From Amyelois transitella (lineage: Eukaryota > Arthropoda > Insecta > Lepidoptera > Pyralidae), in the NCBI RefSeq assembly GCF_032362555.1, contig NC_083536.1, forward strand, positions 10,044,001 through 10,108,000: 64,000 nucleotides of DNA. The letters run 5' to 3'. Positions within the stretch are counted from its first letter, which is position 1. Every line of letters begins with the position of its first letter. Position numbers and translations under genes: made by a program. Below, in pieces: positions 21,114 through 31,356 of the stretch. The notes beneath the pieces were generated by a model, which did not search any database, had not been told where the DNA came from, and saw only the letters and a program-made list of their open reading frames with translations.

Positions 21114-22084
21114 AAAATTTTGAGACAAAAACAATTAGTTTTGTCGTTCAAAGTCCTGAAGATATTCAGACTTCTCATCCAATTGAAATTATGGCTGAAA
21201 GAATTTCAAACTGGTCGAAATTATTACGCTCGGTTGTTTATATGTTACGTTTTATACAAAAATTAAAATCTCAACAACCTATTTCTGTACAAGATTTAGA
21301 ATTTTATAAATTTTATATAATCCGCTATGTTCAAAATAAGCATTTCTCTAAAGAAATTACCGCTTTACGAAATGGGAAATTATCTGATAGTTCTCTACTC
21401 AAGTTAAACCCTTTCATTGAAAAGGAAGGCCTAAGAGTCGGTGGGAGATTATCAAACTCTGAACTCGATTTCGGTCAAAGGCATCCCATTTTATTACCTT
21501 CTAAATATTTAATAACTCAATTGATTATTGATTATTATCACGTTACTGACCTTCATACAGGACCTTCACTATTACTCGCTCTTATAAGACAAAAGTTTTG
21601 GATACTATCCGCTAGAAACTTAATTCGTCAACGCGTACATAAATGCAATATTTGTTTCAAACTCAAACCGAAATTCACTTACCCTCGCATGGGAGATTTA
21701 CCTACCTTTCGCATTACAAAAGTTAAGTGTTTCGTTAACACTGCTGTAGATTATTTAGGCCCCTTTTTTATTACACATATTCGACGCCGTGGAATCAAAA
21801 GCCACAAGGCATATGTTTGTCTATTTGTGTGCCTAGCCACCAAGGCGTTACATTTAGAATTAGTTTCTGATCTCAGTTCAGAATTGTTTGTCAACGCTTT
21901 CAAACGCTTTATAAGTAGAAGAGGTCCGGTTTCTATGATCTATAGCGATGGCGGAACCAACTTTATCGGCGCTAAACGAAAACTTAGTGAAATTTATGAT
22001 TTATTACAGTCCATAGCTCACCAAAATTATATCAGTAATTATTTATTGACAAATAAAATTCAATTTAAACATAGCCCGCCGTGA
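21071..22084 (+). pseudogene. BEL/Pao integrase, truncated
   Basis: The order is the Pao zinc-binding region (HVTDLHTGPSLLLALIRQ with the CNIC pair) followed by the integrase core: VDYLGPFFITH (first Asp) and MIYSDGGTNFIGA (second Asp). The frame ends in AHQNYISNYLL and HSPP at 22084 before the catalytic Glu, so the enzyme is incomplete. DNA after 22085 is unrelated. Confidence 0.8.
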
Positions 22085-22204
22085 CGTCAAGGACGACTGA
22101 ATTTGAAAAAGTGACAATAATAAAAGCGTCAAGAACAGAAAAGCAATAATAAGAACTGCCCAAACAAATGCAGAGATTTTAAACAAGAGGTAGTGCACGT
22201 GGCA

Positions 22205-22717
22205 CCCGTGCAGTACAATCTGTAAGATGGATCCAACTCAACTGAACAAAGTGTACGAATTTAGCATATATTTTGCAAACGATAAATGGAAAAGGATGAA
22301 TTGCAGATACGTACACGCAATAAAGGTTATTTTCGAAAGTATATGTTAATATCAGCGGAATCTTAACTCGACAGAAGGCAATGAAAAAGATAAAAAAAAA
22401 AATTGCCACCCAGATCGTGAAAGCAACTGTATTTGCGCTCAAGGAGTCCAAAAGAGGAGGTCCAGCGCCTTTATATTGGGTCCTCAGGCGGTGAAGAGGG
22501 AGACAGGTAAGTCTTCAGAGGCACGACTTCCCAAGTTCAAAATAAAGCAATAGCTGCTCAAGTTCAGTATTAAACAATAACTACTCAGTTATTTTAAGTT
22601 ACTAATAAGTTCAGTCCAAGAAGAAAAAACTATTCAAGTTTCCAACAAAGCAACAACCATTAAAGTTTAAAACGAAACTAGGTTTTTCAAAAACCAACAG
22701 CTCATATTACAAGGTAG
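22205..22717. repeat. 0.5-kb dispersed repeat, copy 1
   Basis: From ACAATCTGTAAGATGGATCC to about AAAAACCAACAGCTCATA the sequence matches 25652-26165 at an estimated 90-95 % in the same orientation. It contains TTATAT in CGCCTTTATATTGGG on the plus strand (a TATA-like box for either strand) and GAGACAG|gtaagt, a strong donor. It may be a solo LTR or the 5' end of an unidentified element. The 120 bases before it (22085-22204) show nothing I can name. Confidence 0.6.
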
Positions 22718-22919
22718 TCCTAGCCAATCCTAAAATTAACGGAATATTGCGGTTCACTCACCGCTAATTTATGTTTTTTCATAATTTTATCCTTTTAATT
22801 TTAAAATGAAACATAATATTATTAATAATAAAGTGGCAACATCGTTAAGATCAACTTTGCTTAAGCTTTCGTCGGTTGCAGCTTCCTCTGGCTTTGTAGT
22901 TTTGATAAAATCAAAAGTT

Positions 22920-23459
22920 ACATACATACATACATACATAAAATCACGCCTCTTTCCCGGAGGGGTAGGCAGAGACTACCTCTTTCCACTTGCCACGATC
23001 TCTGCATACTTCTTTCGCTTCGTCCACATTCATAACTCTCTTCATACAAGCTCGGCGGTTTCGGGTACTTTTGACCTGACCCTTTACCAGGACGTCCTTA
23101 ATTTGATCAAGATACGTTCGTCTAGGTCTTCCCACTCCGACCTTTCCCTCCACACTCTCCTTGTATATCTGCTTAGTCAACCTGCTTTCATTCATCCTCT
23201 CCACATGACCGAACCATCTTAACATACCCTTTTCTATTCCTGTAACTACATCTTCTTTCACATCACAACATTCCCTTATCACGCTGTTCCTTATCCTGTC
23301 ACTCAATTTCACACCCATCATACTCCTTAACGCTCTCATTTCCACTGCATTTATTCTGCTTTCATGCTTCTTTTGCCATACCCAACTTTCACTCCCATAC
23401 ATTAATGTCGGGACCAACACGCCCCTGTGCACAGCCAGTCGAGCCTTTTTGGATAGTTT
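22920..23459 (-). mobile_element. 5'-truncated RTE-type LINE, 3' end only
   Basis: The insert is bounded by AAATCAAAAGTT at 22908-22919 and 23460-23471, a 12-bp target duplication. On the minus strand it ends with repeats of TATG (TATGTATGTATG), the short tandem tail usual for RTE. Its sequence matches the 3' part of the RTE at 33430-36747 at roughly 97 %. Confidence 0.9.
22944..23432 (-). pseudogene. RTE reverse transcriptase C-terminal part
   Basis: The frame has 162 codons, from HRGVLVPTLMYGSESW through MRALRSMMGVKLSDRIRN, GMLRWFGHVERM and KVGVGRPRRTYLDQIKD to VSAYPSGKEA. This is the conserved C-terminal region after the RT thumb in RTE-like LINEs. It is open with no stop, unlike the longer copy at 33606-36723, where the corresponding stretch needs a frame change near 36285. 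Confidence 0.85.
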
Positions 23460-23746
23460 AAATCAAAAGTTCCTTCCAATATTAGAAAATTCTCCGCAGC
23501 AAAGGCCCACTCATTATACTTTCCCGTCCTTTTAGCTTGGGCACACTCACAATGTAATTCGTCGTCATATTTAACAGTTTTCACTATCACAGTTCACAGT
23601 TCTAAACAGCACAGCGTATTCTCAATCTGCGAGGACTAATCGAACTAATAAACGTTTTACTGGGCCATAACCTATAATGAAATCACCGGTTTGAGGTTGG
23701 ACAGTAACTGAACTTTATTCAATATGTGACACTGACATGACACTAA

Positions 23747-23978
23747 TTACATACAAGTACCATAGATGGCGCTACTAGTAACAACAGGAGATTTGTATAT
23801 AAATTCAACAAAATTCCCTGATGGTTTTCCTGCTGTTTTTATGAAGGGTACAGTAAATTGCATATAGTCTGATAAGTAGTGTGGTTTTTTTGTGCAGTAC
23901 CTGCTCCACTTTTTGGCGGTTTCAAGTGGCGAACTAAAACACTTCGTAGATTTTTCCACTTTTCTTTAGCTTCTGGTC
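23747..23978 (-). pseudogene. MADF-domain exon of a Harbinger element, frameshifted
   Basis: Minus strand: an acceptor aattttcag|GACC at 23979-23981 opens a frame reading EAKEKWKNLRSVLVRHLKPP, the second half of a MADF DNA-binding domain. An A-run then shifts the frame, after which HYLSDYMQFTVPF, the conserved Y..D.MQF..P end of MADF, follows in the other frame. MADF proteins are the usual second gene of insect Harbinger elements, and a Harbinger transposase fragment begins 40 bases away on the plus strand. Confidence 0.6.
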
Positions 23979-24016
23979 CTGAAAATTAACCTTAATAATC
24001 ATAATTTTTCAGATAT

Positions 24017-24758
24017 TTGGGGTCAGGTTGTACGTTTGTAAGCCTAGGATTGTATTTTGCAAGAGGAGATAATACAATTTGTAAGGTCATAGCTGAAACT
24101 ATAGTAATAATATGGGAGATATTAAATGGAGACTACATGCCATTACCAGATGTGCAACATTGGAAAGACATTACTGCTCGTTTTGATCGCCTCTGGAATT
24201 TACCCAACTGTTTAGGGGCATGTGATGGTAAACATATCAGAATAGAAAAATACCTAATTCGGGATCAAGTAATTTTAATTACAAATCCTACCATTCGATA
24301 GTATTAATGGCATGTTGTGATTCCGATGGACTATTTACTCTTATCGAGACTGGCTTTGCGGGTAGGAACAGCGACGGTGGAATTTTCAGTGCTTCCAGGA
24401 TCAAACGTTGGATAGAACATGGACATAATATTCTTTACCTTCCAGACTTCCTAATGACCAATCTAACTATGAATTTCCATACTATTTTATTGGGGACGAG
24501 GCATTTCCCCTTCTATCTTACATGATGAGACCATATCCCCAAAGAACCTTGAATGACTTGAGAAGGGTATTTAACTACAGACTAAGCCGAGAGAGGAATA
24601 CAATTGAATGTGCTTTTGGGATGATGGCAGAAAATTTTCAGGTATTAAGTAGGTACTGCTATAAGATGTCATACAATAGAAAAAGTAACAAATATAATAA
24701 AAGCAGTGTGTATTTTACACAACTATGTTCGGATTCGCCAGTCGCTTCTTGTGATTAA
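24017..24758 (+). pseudogene. PIF/Harbinger transposase (HARBI1-like), broken
   Basis: Three overlapping frames give, in order, LGLYFARGDNTICKVIAET, WNLPNCLGACDGKHIRI (first catalytic Asp), LMACCDSDGLFTLIETGFAG, IKRWIEHG, then in a shifted frame the GDEAFPL-type block near 24490 (second Asp region), YMMRPYPQRTLNDLRRVFNY and SRERNTIECAFGMMAE (catalytic Glu). It ends near VCILHNYVRIRQ at 24740. This is the DDE_Tnp_4 type transposase. At least three frame changes and a short deletion after KHIRIEK destroy it. It is a different family from the intact Harbinger at 33193-38463. Confidence 0.8.
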
Positions 24759-24905
24759 TACGCCGAGTACGAGCCGACACCAGCTTTCCGCACCGCTTGG
24801 GGGGAACACGTTGCCACGCCCTCCCCAACACCCAGCAAACAGTTTTGCGCAGGAGGGGATAAACCTGTGCCAGGACTTTGGGACCGATTTTCTCGCATCC
24901 CCCCA

Positions 24906-25019
24906 GTAGCTGGCCTCGTTTGTCAACTTTGTGGATGTTGGGCACATACAGCCTGTGCAGGTGTTGATGACGAGAATGAAGAAGAAATCCACATCTGCAC
25001 ATTCTGTGAGATAAAATGA
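24906..25019 (+). pseudogene. PHD-like zinc finger, 3' end of a transposase gene
   Basis: The frame reads GLVCQLCGCWAHTACAGV and then HICTFCEIK with a stop at 25017-25019. The C-x2-C…H-x2-C…C-x2-C spacing is the second half of a PHD finger. Such C-terminal fingers are common in lepidopteran pogo/jerky-type transposases. The upstream part of that gene is not visible here, since DNA before 24900 belongs to the Harbinger fragment and a Ser/Pro-rich stretch. Confidence 0.5.
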
Positions 25020-25651
25020 ACATATACCCCGTACTGCCCCTACCCTGGGGCATGGTGGGGTTTTCACTAGGGTTTCGTAAAATTAAAATTAATAATACTG
25101 TTGATTGTTTTTATCACCAAATTCTATGTCAAATGATACTTTAATGTGTAACCAAAGGGTTGTGATTAATTTTAATTGATAAATATATTTGATTGCTTTT
25201 TTATTGTTTATTTCCCTTAACGCCCCCGTTATGCCCCCTTTCCCCTATTATGATTATATTTCTGTGATCTCAAAGTTTGTTAATACAAAAATAACTTTAT
25301 ATTTACTAAATAATAAAAACATGGATATTCTTTTAAATAAAGTTCATTTATTATTAAAAAAATTGACAAATACTTTGAATTTCCTCTGCTTAGGGGTAAG
25401 ATGTTCCCCAGGATCATCTTGCCCATACCCTTATAATCATCTTGGACAACCTGTGTCCAAGATGATCCATTAGCAAGATTTTAGAAAAAAAAAAATAATA
25501 TTTGTAAAATCTAAAATTTAAAAAAAATGTATGAATACGTGTAGACCGATAAATATACTATTATTGTATGCTTCAAGATCTACGTCAAGTTAGATATTGT
25601 TAAAACTATGAGCATTCTCCCTTAAGGGGATCATCTTGGACACCTTTCCCC
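25020..25651. other. Non-coding AT-rich segment with hairpin motifs
   Basis: No coding frame. It contains a CCCTACCCTGGGGCATGG stretch near 25038 and four occurrences of GGATCATCTTG or its complement (25411, 25458, 25628, 25661). Two of them sit in hairpins: one with 13-bp arms ATCATCTTGGACA at 25436-25466, one with 11-bp arms at 25628-25671. Confidence 0.5.
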
Positions 25652-26165
25652 TACAATCTACAAGATGATCCAACTCAACTGAACAAAGTGTACGAATTTA
25701 GCACATATTTTACAAACGATAAATAGAAAAGGATGAATTGCAGATACGTACACGCATTCTTTCGAAATAAAGGTTATTTTCGAAAGTATATGTTAATATC
25801 AGCGGAATCTTAACTCTCAGAAGGCAATGAAAAAGATAAAAAAAAATATTTGCCGCCCAGATCGTGAAAGCAACTATATTTGCGCTCAAGGAGTCCAAAA
25901 GAGGAGGTCCAGCGCCTTTATATAGGGTCCTCAGGCGGTGAAGAGGGAGACAGGAAAGTCTTCAGAGGCACGACTTCCCAAGTTCAAAATAAAGCAATAG
26001 CTGCTCAAGTTCAGTATGAAACAATAACTATTCAGTTATTTTAAGTTACAAATAAGTTCAGTCCAAGAAGAAAAACTATTTTCCAAGAAGAAAAAACTAG
26101 TTTCCAACAAAGCAACAACTATCAAAGTTTAAAACAAAACTAGGTTTTTCAAAAACCAACAGCTT
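25652..26165. repeat. 0.5-kb dispersed repeat, copy 2
   Basis: Same orientation as 22205-22717. It differs by a 9-base insertion near 25758 (ATTCTTTCG), a tandem duplication of AAGAAGAAAAACTA-type sequence near 26070-26100, and scattered substitutions. The TATA-like CCTTTATATAGGG and the donor-like GAGACAG followed here by gaaagt are in the same places. Confidence 0.6.
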
Positions 26166-26831
26166 ATAGGGTAAAAATCTAGTCATTTGGACAAAACACA
26201 ATGAAACTTGATTATTTAGGCTGCTCGAAAAACAAGAGCACAGCAATTGATATACTTCTAAACTCTGCTTTATGCTTACACTTAATTGTTCAAAATATTT
26301 GCAATAGATGGCAGCATTAGTTTGAAAATATTTACTTTTCTCGGCGTCGGTCAACAGTCAACAGTCTTTCTAAAAAAAAATAAAGAAATCGGTAAGTTTA
26401 TCAACACAGTTTATTACAATCGTTTTTCTTTTTGTTAATCCTAATATGTGCTTAGTCATTTACACAGTAGATTATTATCGTATTTCGTATAGAATTTGAT
26501 GAGAATTGGTTGCCTAAAATATAATTTTAGGTTATATTGTGCTGTCCAATAACTAATATTTTTTTTGTTTGAAATATAATTAATGGACAGGTATCCAATA
26601 ATTGTGTTTTTTTATATTTAAATAAATTGACCTATTTTATACTTCCTTGCCTTTAGTTTAAAGGTTAATGTATCTCCATTTTTTACTCTTGTTTATAAGC
26701 ACCTTTGTACTAGTCTTTGGACAGAGTGTCCAATGACTAATATAAATGTGTCCAATAAGTAATATTAATGTGTTCAATCACTTGTTAGCTACAGGTACTG
26801 TTTGACAGCAGTTTTTTGAAGGGAAACAAAG
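26166..26831. other. 5' region of the pogo-like transposase gene
   Basis: AT-rich, no coding frame. A possible first exon ends at AAATCG|gtaagt near 26390, and an acceptor gttagctacag| lies near 26795, shortly before the ATG at 26832. The phrase TCCAAT(A/G)A(C/T)TAATAT recurs four times between 26550 and 26770, perhaps sub-terminal repeats of the transposon. Confidence 0.4.
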
Positions 26832-27124
26832 ATGCCTAAGGGGAAAAAGAAAGACTATGATCCGAATACTTTAAATTTAGCACTAAAAGAAATAAGAGAA
26901 ACTGGTAAAATTCGAGAAATAGCGAGAAAATACTGTATTCCTAAGTCAACCTTGCATTTCAAACTTAAAAACCCAAGCCATAAAACAACGTTTGGACCAC
27001 CACCTGTTCTGAGCGAAGAAGAGGAGCGTACTTTATAGGTTTGGATAAAAGACGAAGACGAGAAGTACCAGTGAAGGTGTAACGCAATCTAGTGCGTGTG
27101 TAACGGAATCAGACATAAGAAAGT

Positions 27125-27359
27125 TGTACAAAATGTGTACGAACCTTTTTCATTAAATATACAGGCCACTAAGAACTTCAAATTAAAAAAAAGAGACAGT
27201 GCGTAATTCGATTGTCATTGTCATATTTTGGCGTTTTTTGTTCTGTTGTTGGAGGTTACTAATAATTTTCATGTTCTTTGAGATTTCATAATATAAGTTT
27301 ACTTTATTTTAACCAACGCAGTGTTTAATTTCATCCCGGCAATAATCTTTATTTAAACA
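27125..27359 (+). repeat. 5' LTR of the BEL/Pao element
   Basis: 235 bp, TG…CA. It matches the two halves of the 3' LTR essentially base for base. The leader that follows (27360-27676) is non-coding and starts TTTGGTTATTACGAGCC, where the primer-binding site should be. Confidence 0.9.
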
Positions 27360-27676
27360 TTTGGTTATTACGAGCCGGATTTTGGTAACCAGCAGTAGGC
27401 ACCGAGTGCCTTCATATTCTTTAATTGTTGTGGAAGTTCCGGAGTAAAGCATCAGTAGTTCGACGTTAGTGATACCAAGCTTTGCAATAGCTTTGGAGGT
27501 TTATGTAGAAACATCATTCAACGAAGACTACTCCCGCAGTTTGCGGCGGAAGAAGAAATAATACGTGCGTTGGTAAACCGGACAATATCGTTAGTTACAT
27601 TTTCAAACATTTTTACTAATAAGTTGTTTTTAACAAAAGCTAGTGTTCTTATCTAACTACAATGTAGCTCTTAAGC

Positions 27677-28587
27677 GTGCAAAATAATATAATGGAACAA
27701 ATAAAAAAGTCGAAAGTTAATTTTAAGAAGAGTCCGAAGGATAGGTTGTCAAAAACAAATGTTGAAACCAGGTTACAAACTATTGACGGCAAATGGTCAG
27801 AATTCACAGCAAACCATAATAAATTATTACAAATTAAGGAATTATCCGACTGCAGTTATTTTAGAGATTCACTTTATGACGACATGGATGAGTTTTACAT
27901 AGAATTTAAATCAGAACTGAGAGATCTCATTGAAATCAGTTAAAACCGGCTATTCAAGACTTTAATCCATCCGAATTATCATCTTTCAATACAGCGTGCA
28001 GTAACAGAGGTAACGTGAAGCTGCCGAAAATATCCATACCAGTTTTCTCAGGAAGATATACAGAGTGGATGACATTTCGGGATCTCTTTATTTCATTAGT
28101 TCATAACAATAGTGCCATTGACGACGTACAGAAACTACATTATTTAAAGGGAAGTATCACTGGGGAGGCCGAGCAACTGCTACGTCATATTCCAATTACT
28201 AATGAAAATTACTCGCAATGTTGGTCGATGTTAGAGAACCGGTATGACAATAAACAATATTTGGTGAACTGCATATTAAATGGATTTTTTAGTAAAAAGA
28301 AGATACTGACGGAATCTGCCTCTGCAATAAAGGATTTATTAGACAGTACATTGGACATGCTAAATGGAATGAAGAGCTTGGGTGTTGATACGGATTCTTG
28401 GGATATTTTAATAATATATATAATATATATTGTTAGCTTAAAGTTAGATCACGAGTCCCGCAAACAATGGGAATCCTTAGTTAGTGAATTATCAGCTCAA
28501 TCTAACAAATTGCCAAATTTAAAATTGTTTAGAGTTCCTAGAAAAAAGATTTCATTCCTTAGAATTTTTAGATCCCAAAATTACTGA
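27677..28587 (+). pseudogene. BEL/Pao gag N-terminal part (DUF1759-type)
   Basis: The first open piece (27677-27943) starts MEQIKKSKVNFKKSPKDRLS shortly after an upstream Met and has the helical gag N-terminus (WSEFTANHNKLLQI). After a stop, the second piece (from 28015) has the DUF1759 gag core: LPKISIPVFSGRYTEWMTFRD, VQKLHYLKGSITGEAEQLL and YSQCWSMLENRYDN. An AT-rich insertion in the region reading ILIIYIIYIV near 28420 and a frame change near 28540 precede the zinc-knuckle part. Gag forms the virus-like particle. Confidence 0.75.
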
Positions 28588-28651
28588 CTTCAATAAAAAT
28601 AAAGAATTATATAGAAATCAGACTATTCCAGGTCCCTCAAAAATTGTAACA

Positions 28652-30762
28652 ATGTTTGGGAAGGAGATAGTATGTATATTTTGTAAGGGTGACCATAAAC
28701 TAAGTAGTTGTAAAGATTTTTCCTCTTTAGAATATAATGATAAACGCAAATTTGTCCAAGGTAATAATGTATGTTTTAATTGTTTGACACCAAGACATTC
28801 AGCTAAATATTGTCGTAGTACTATATGTTGTAAAATTTGTAGTAGGCGGCATCATTCTCTTTTACATCCAAAAATTTCGGCTACTATGGTAGCGCAAGAA
28901 GCAAATATTACAGTTCGGGAGCCATGTGAAGTAGCAAATTCTCCAAGTAACGTATCGTTGCCACATTCATCAGATGAAGGTGAGTTGCACATAAATAGTC
29001 ATTTTTCAAAAGGAACTTTACCACATGTTTTGTTGGCTACGGCTTTAGTAGACACATTTTCAAATAAGCATCAAGTGCAAACGCTTCGCGCCCTAATTGA
29101 CCAAGGGTCGCAAGCGTCTTTTGTAACTGAAGCGGTAGTGCAATTACTGGGTTTGAAAAAGACATCAATTTCAGGTACAATAACTGGATTAGGTAATGGA
29201 AGGTGCATTAAATCACGAGCTATGGTTTCTTTAATGATACGTTCGCGAATTGATCCTGAGTGTAACATCGAAATTAAAGCTTATGTACTGAGCAAGATTA
29301 CGTCACTTCTTCCATCTAATCATGTCGAATTGATGTCATGGCCCGATTTAAAGGTATTAGAGTTAGCCGATCCAGAATATTATATACCTAACAGAATTGA
29401 TATTCTTTTGGGTGCTGATGTCTATGGAAACATTATTTTGGAGGGACTTAAAAAATCGCCATCAGGCTCTACAATTGCTCAAAATACTGAGTTGGGTTGG
29501 ATAATCAGCGGAATAGTACAATCAAAGGTATCGTTGTCTTGTGAAGTTACAAGTATGCATGCTCAACTAGATAATATGTTGAAGTCTTTTTGGGAGTTAG
29601 AGTCAGAACCCGTAAACTTTAAGAAAATAATGACAGAAGAGGAAAATAAATGCGAGGAAATTTTTGAAGCAACCACAAAAAGGGATGAGACAGGTCGATT
29701 TATCGTGAAACTTCCATTTCGTAACACCAATCCATCCTGTCAGTATGGAGACTCCAGATCAATAGCATTAAAAAGATTTTTGGTTTTGGAAAAGAAGTTA
29801 CAACATTACCCGTACTTAAAAGAAGAATATGAAAAAAATTTTAAAGAATATTTGGAATTAGATCATATGCGATTAGTTTCAGAAAATGATATTGAGCGCA
29901 AGGTTTATTTGCCACACCACGCAGTAGTGAGAGAAGATAAAGATACCACCAAAGTAAGAATTGTTTTCGATGCATCTTGTAAAGACTCTAAGGGCAGATC
30001 TTTGAATAATGATTTAATGGTAGGTCCAACTTTACAACTGGAGTTACGACACCTTCTAATGAGATGGCGAAGACATCCTATATGCCTTTGCGCAGATATA
30101 GTTAAAATGTATCGACAAATAAAGATCGCTCCAGAGGATACTAGATATCAGTGTATTTTTTGGCGAGATGATGCTAATGAAAATATAAAAGAATATAAAC
30201 TTCAATGTCTGACTTTCGGGACATCTTCAGCACCATACATAGCTGTAAAAACCTTAATGCAATTGGCTCAAGATGATGGTAAAGCATTTCCACATGCTGC
30301 TGAAAGATTAAAAACTGATTACTATATGGATGATCTTTTGACTGGATGTCAAAGCGAAAATCAAGCGTTAAAAATATATCATGAAATGAATGAATTAATA
30401 CAGATGGGTGGCTTTGAACTGCAAAAATGGAACAGTAACAATGAATTCATGTTAAACATCATAAAGGAAGGGAATGGTGATTCTGAAAAAGAAAGGGCAC
30501 TAGATTTCAAGCAGAATTCCGTATCTAAAATGCTTGGACTTACCTGGGATCGGGGTTCTGATGAATTTTTGTATGCTGTTAAGCTTCCATCAATTTCTAC
30601 TCCTATAACTAAAAGAAAGGTTGTTTCGGATATAGCTAAATTATATGATCCGCTAGGATGGATTGCTCCAAGTTTAATTACTGCTAAAGTTTTTATTCAG
30701 AAATTATGGCTCTCGGGATTAGGATGGGATGAACAATTAAATGAAGAATTGTTACAAGAATG
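28652..30762 (+). pseudogene. BEL/Pao gag zinc knuckles, protease and reverse transcriptase
   Basis: One open frame. Residues 9-70 hold three Cys/His knuckles (CIFCKGDHKLSSC, CFNCLTPRHSAKYC, CKICSRRHH). Next is the protease with ALIDQGSQASFV as active site near residue 148 and IDILLGADVYG. RT blocks follow: YLPHHAVVRE, KVRIVFDASCKDSKG, LCADIVKMYRQIKI, LTFGTSSAPYIAVK and YYMDDLLTG near residue 560. The Pao connection domain (YDPLGWIAPS) then ends at a LINE insertion at 30763. The frame resumes at 31357; insert plus duplicated site is 594 bases, so the frame is kept. Confidence 0.88.
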
Positions 30763-31349
30763 TATTATTATAATTATACCATTCTCAATAATCAGCTTGC
30801 CCCAGACTATCTTAAAAAAGACTTCCAACTATTAAGTTCTACTCACGAAAAAATCCTTCGTTCTTCAAATAAGTTAACTCTTGCTATCCCTTTTCACCGT
30901 ACAGGTATTGCCTCCAATTCTTTCGCCGTTATGGCTGTTAGGCTGTTAGGCTCTGGAATTCACTTCCCGAGTCCATCAGGACATCCCCATGTCGTTCTAG
31001 TTTCAAATCGCGGGTAAACGGGTTTTTCCTGAGTCGCGAGGGTATTTAATATCGCCTTTTCACTCATTTCGGTAATCGCTGCACCTATTTATTTATGTAT
31101 ATTGTTTATCTATTGTAGTTTTTATGTATGTATATTGTTTATCTATTGTATTTTTTATGTATGTATATTATAATTATTTTATTTTATATTTTGTGTAGGT
31201 ATAAATATATTATTTCGTTTAACCCCACATGAAGTTCTCTGTAAGACCCAATGGTTGACTGGTAGATAATGCTTCTAGCATTAAGTCCGCCAATTGTGCT
31301 ATACATTTGTATCTTGTGCAATGAAGTTTAAATAAATAAATAAATAAAT
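30763..31349 (+). mobile_element. LINE 3' fragment in BEL pol
   Basis: Flanked by AAGAATG at 30756-30762 and 31350-31356. It begins in the last part of an RT reading frame (SNKLTLAIPFHRTG, then in another frame the WNSLP-type end near 30950), has a 3' UTR of about 330 bases and ends in a tail of AAAT repeats. The family looks Jockey/CR1-like. A TGTATATTGTTTATCTATTG unit is repeated near 31095 and 31130. Confidence 0.8.
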
Positions 31350-31356
31350 AAGAATG

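Larger units (their letters stand above)
18600..22084 (+). mobile_element. BEL/Pao retrotransposon, internal pol fragment, decayed
   Basis: Protease, reverse transcriptase, RNase H and integrase domains follow in BEL/Pao order on the plus strand, interrupted by at least two stops and three frame changes. Gag, both LTRs and the last third of integrase are absent. Its protein is only distantly similar to the other BEL element in this window, so it is a different family and much older. Confidence 0.85.
22797..23590 (-). pseudogene. Unknown acidic ORF split by an RTE insertion
   Basis: The minus frame starts at ATG 23590 (MIVKTVKYDDELHCECAQA) and runs to the RTE at 23460. On the other side of the RTE, counting the 12-base duplication once, the same frame continues open for about 40 more codons (KTTKPEEAATDESLSK, VDLNDVATLLLI). 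I do not recognise the protein. It lies about 160 bases from a MADF exon on the same strand and could belong to the same transposon gene. Confidence 0.35.

Noticed and set aside
22179..22451. Signal-peptide-like hydrophobic ORF (also at 25710-25898)
   Set aside because: It starts at TTG, is not conserved in frame between the two repeat copies, and the hydrophobic run comes from an A-run read on the minus strand.
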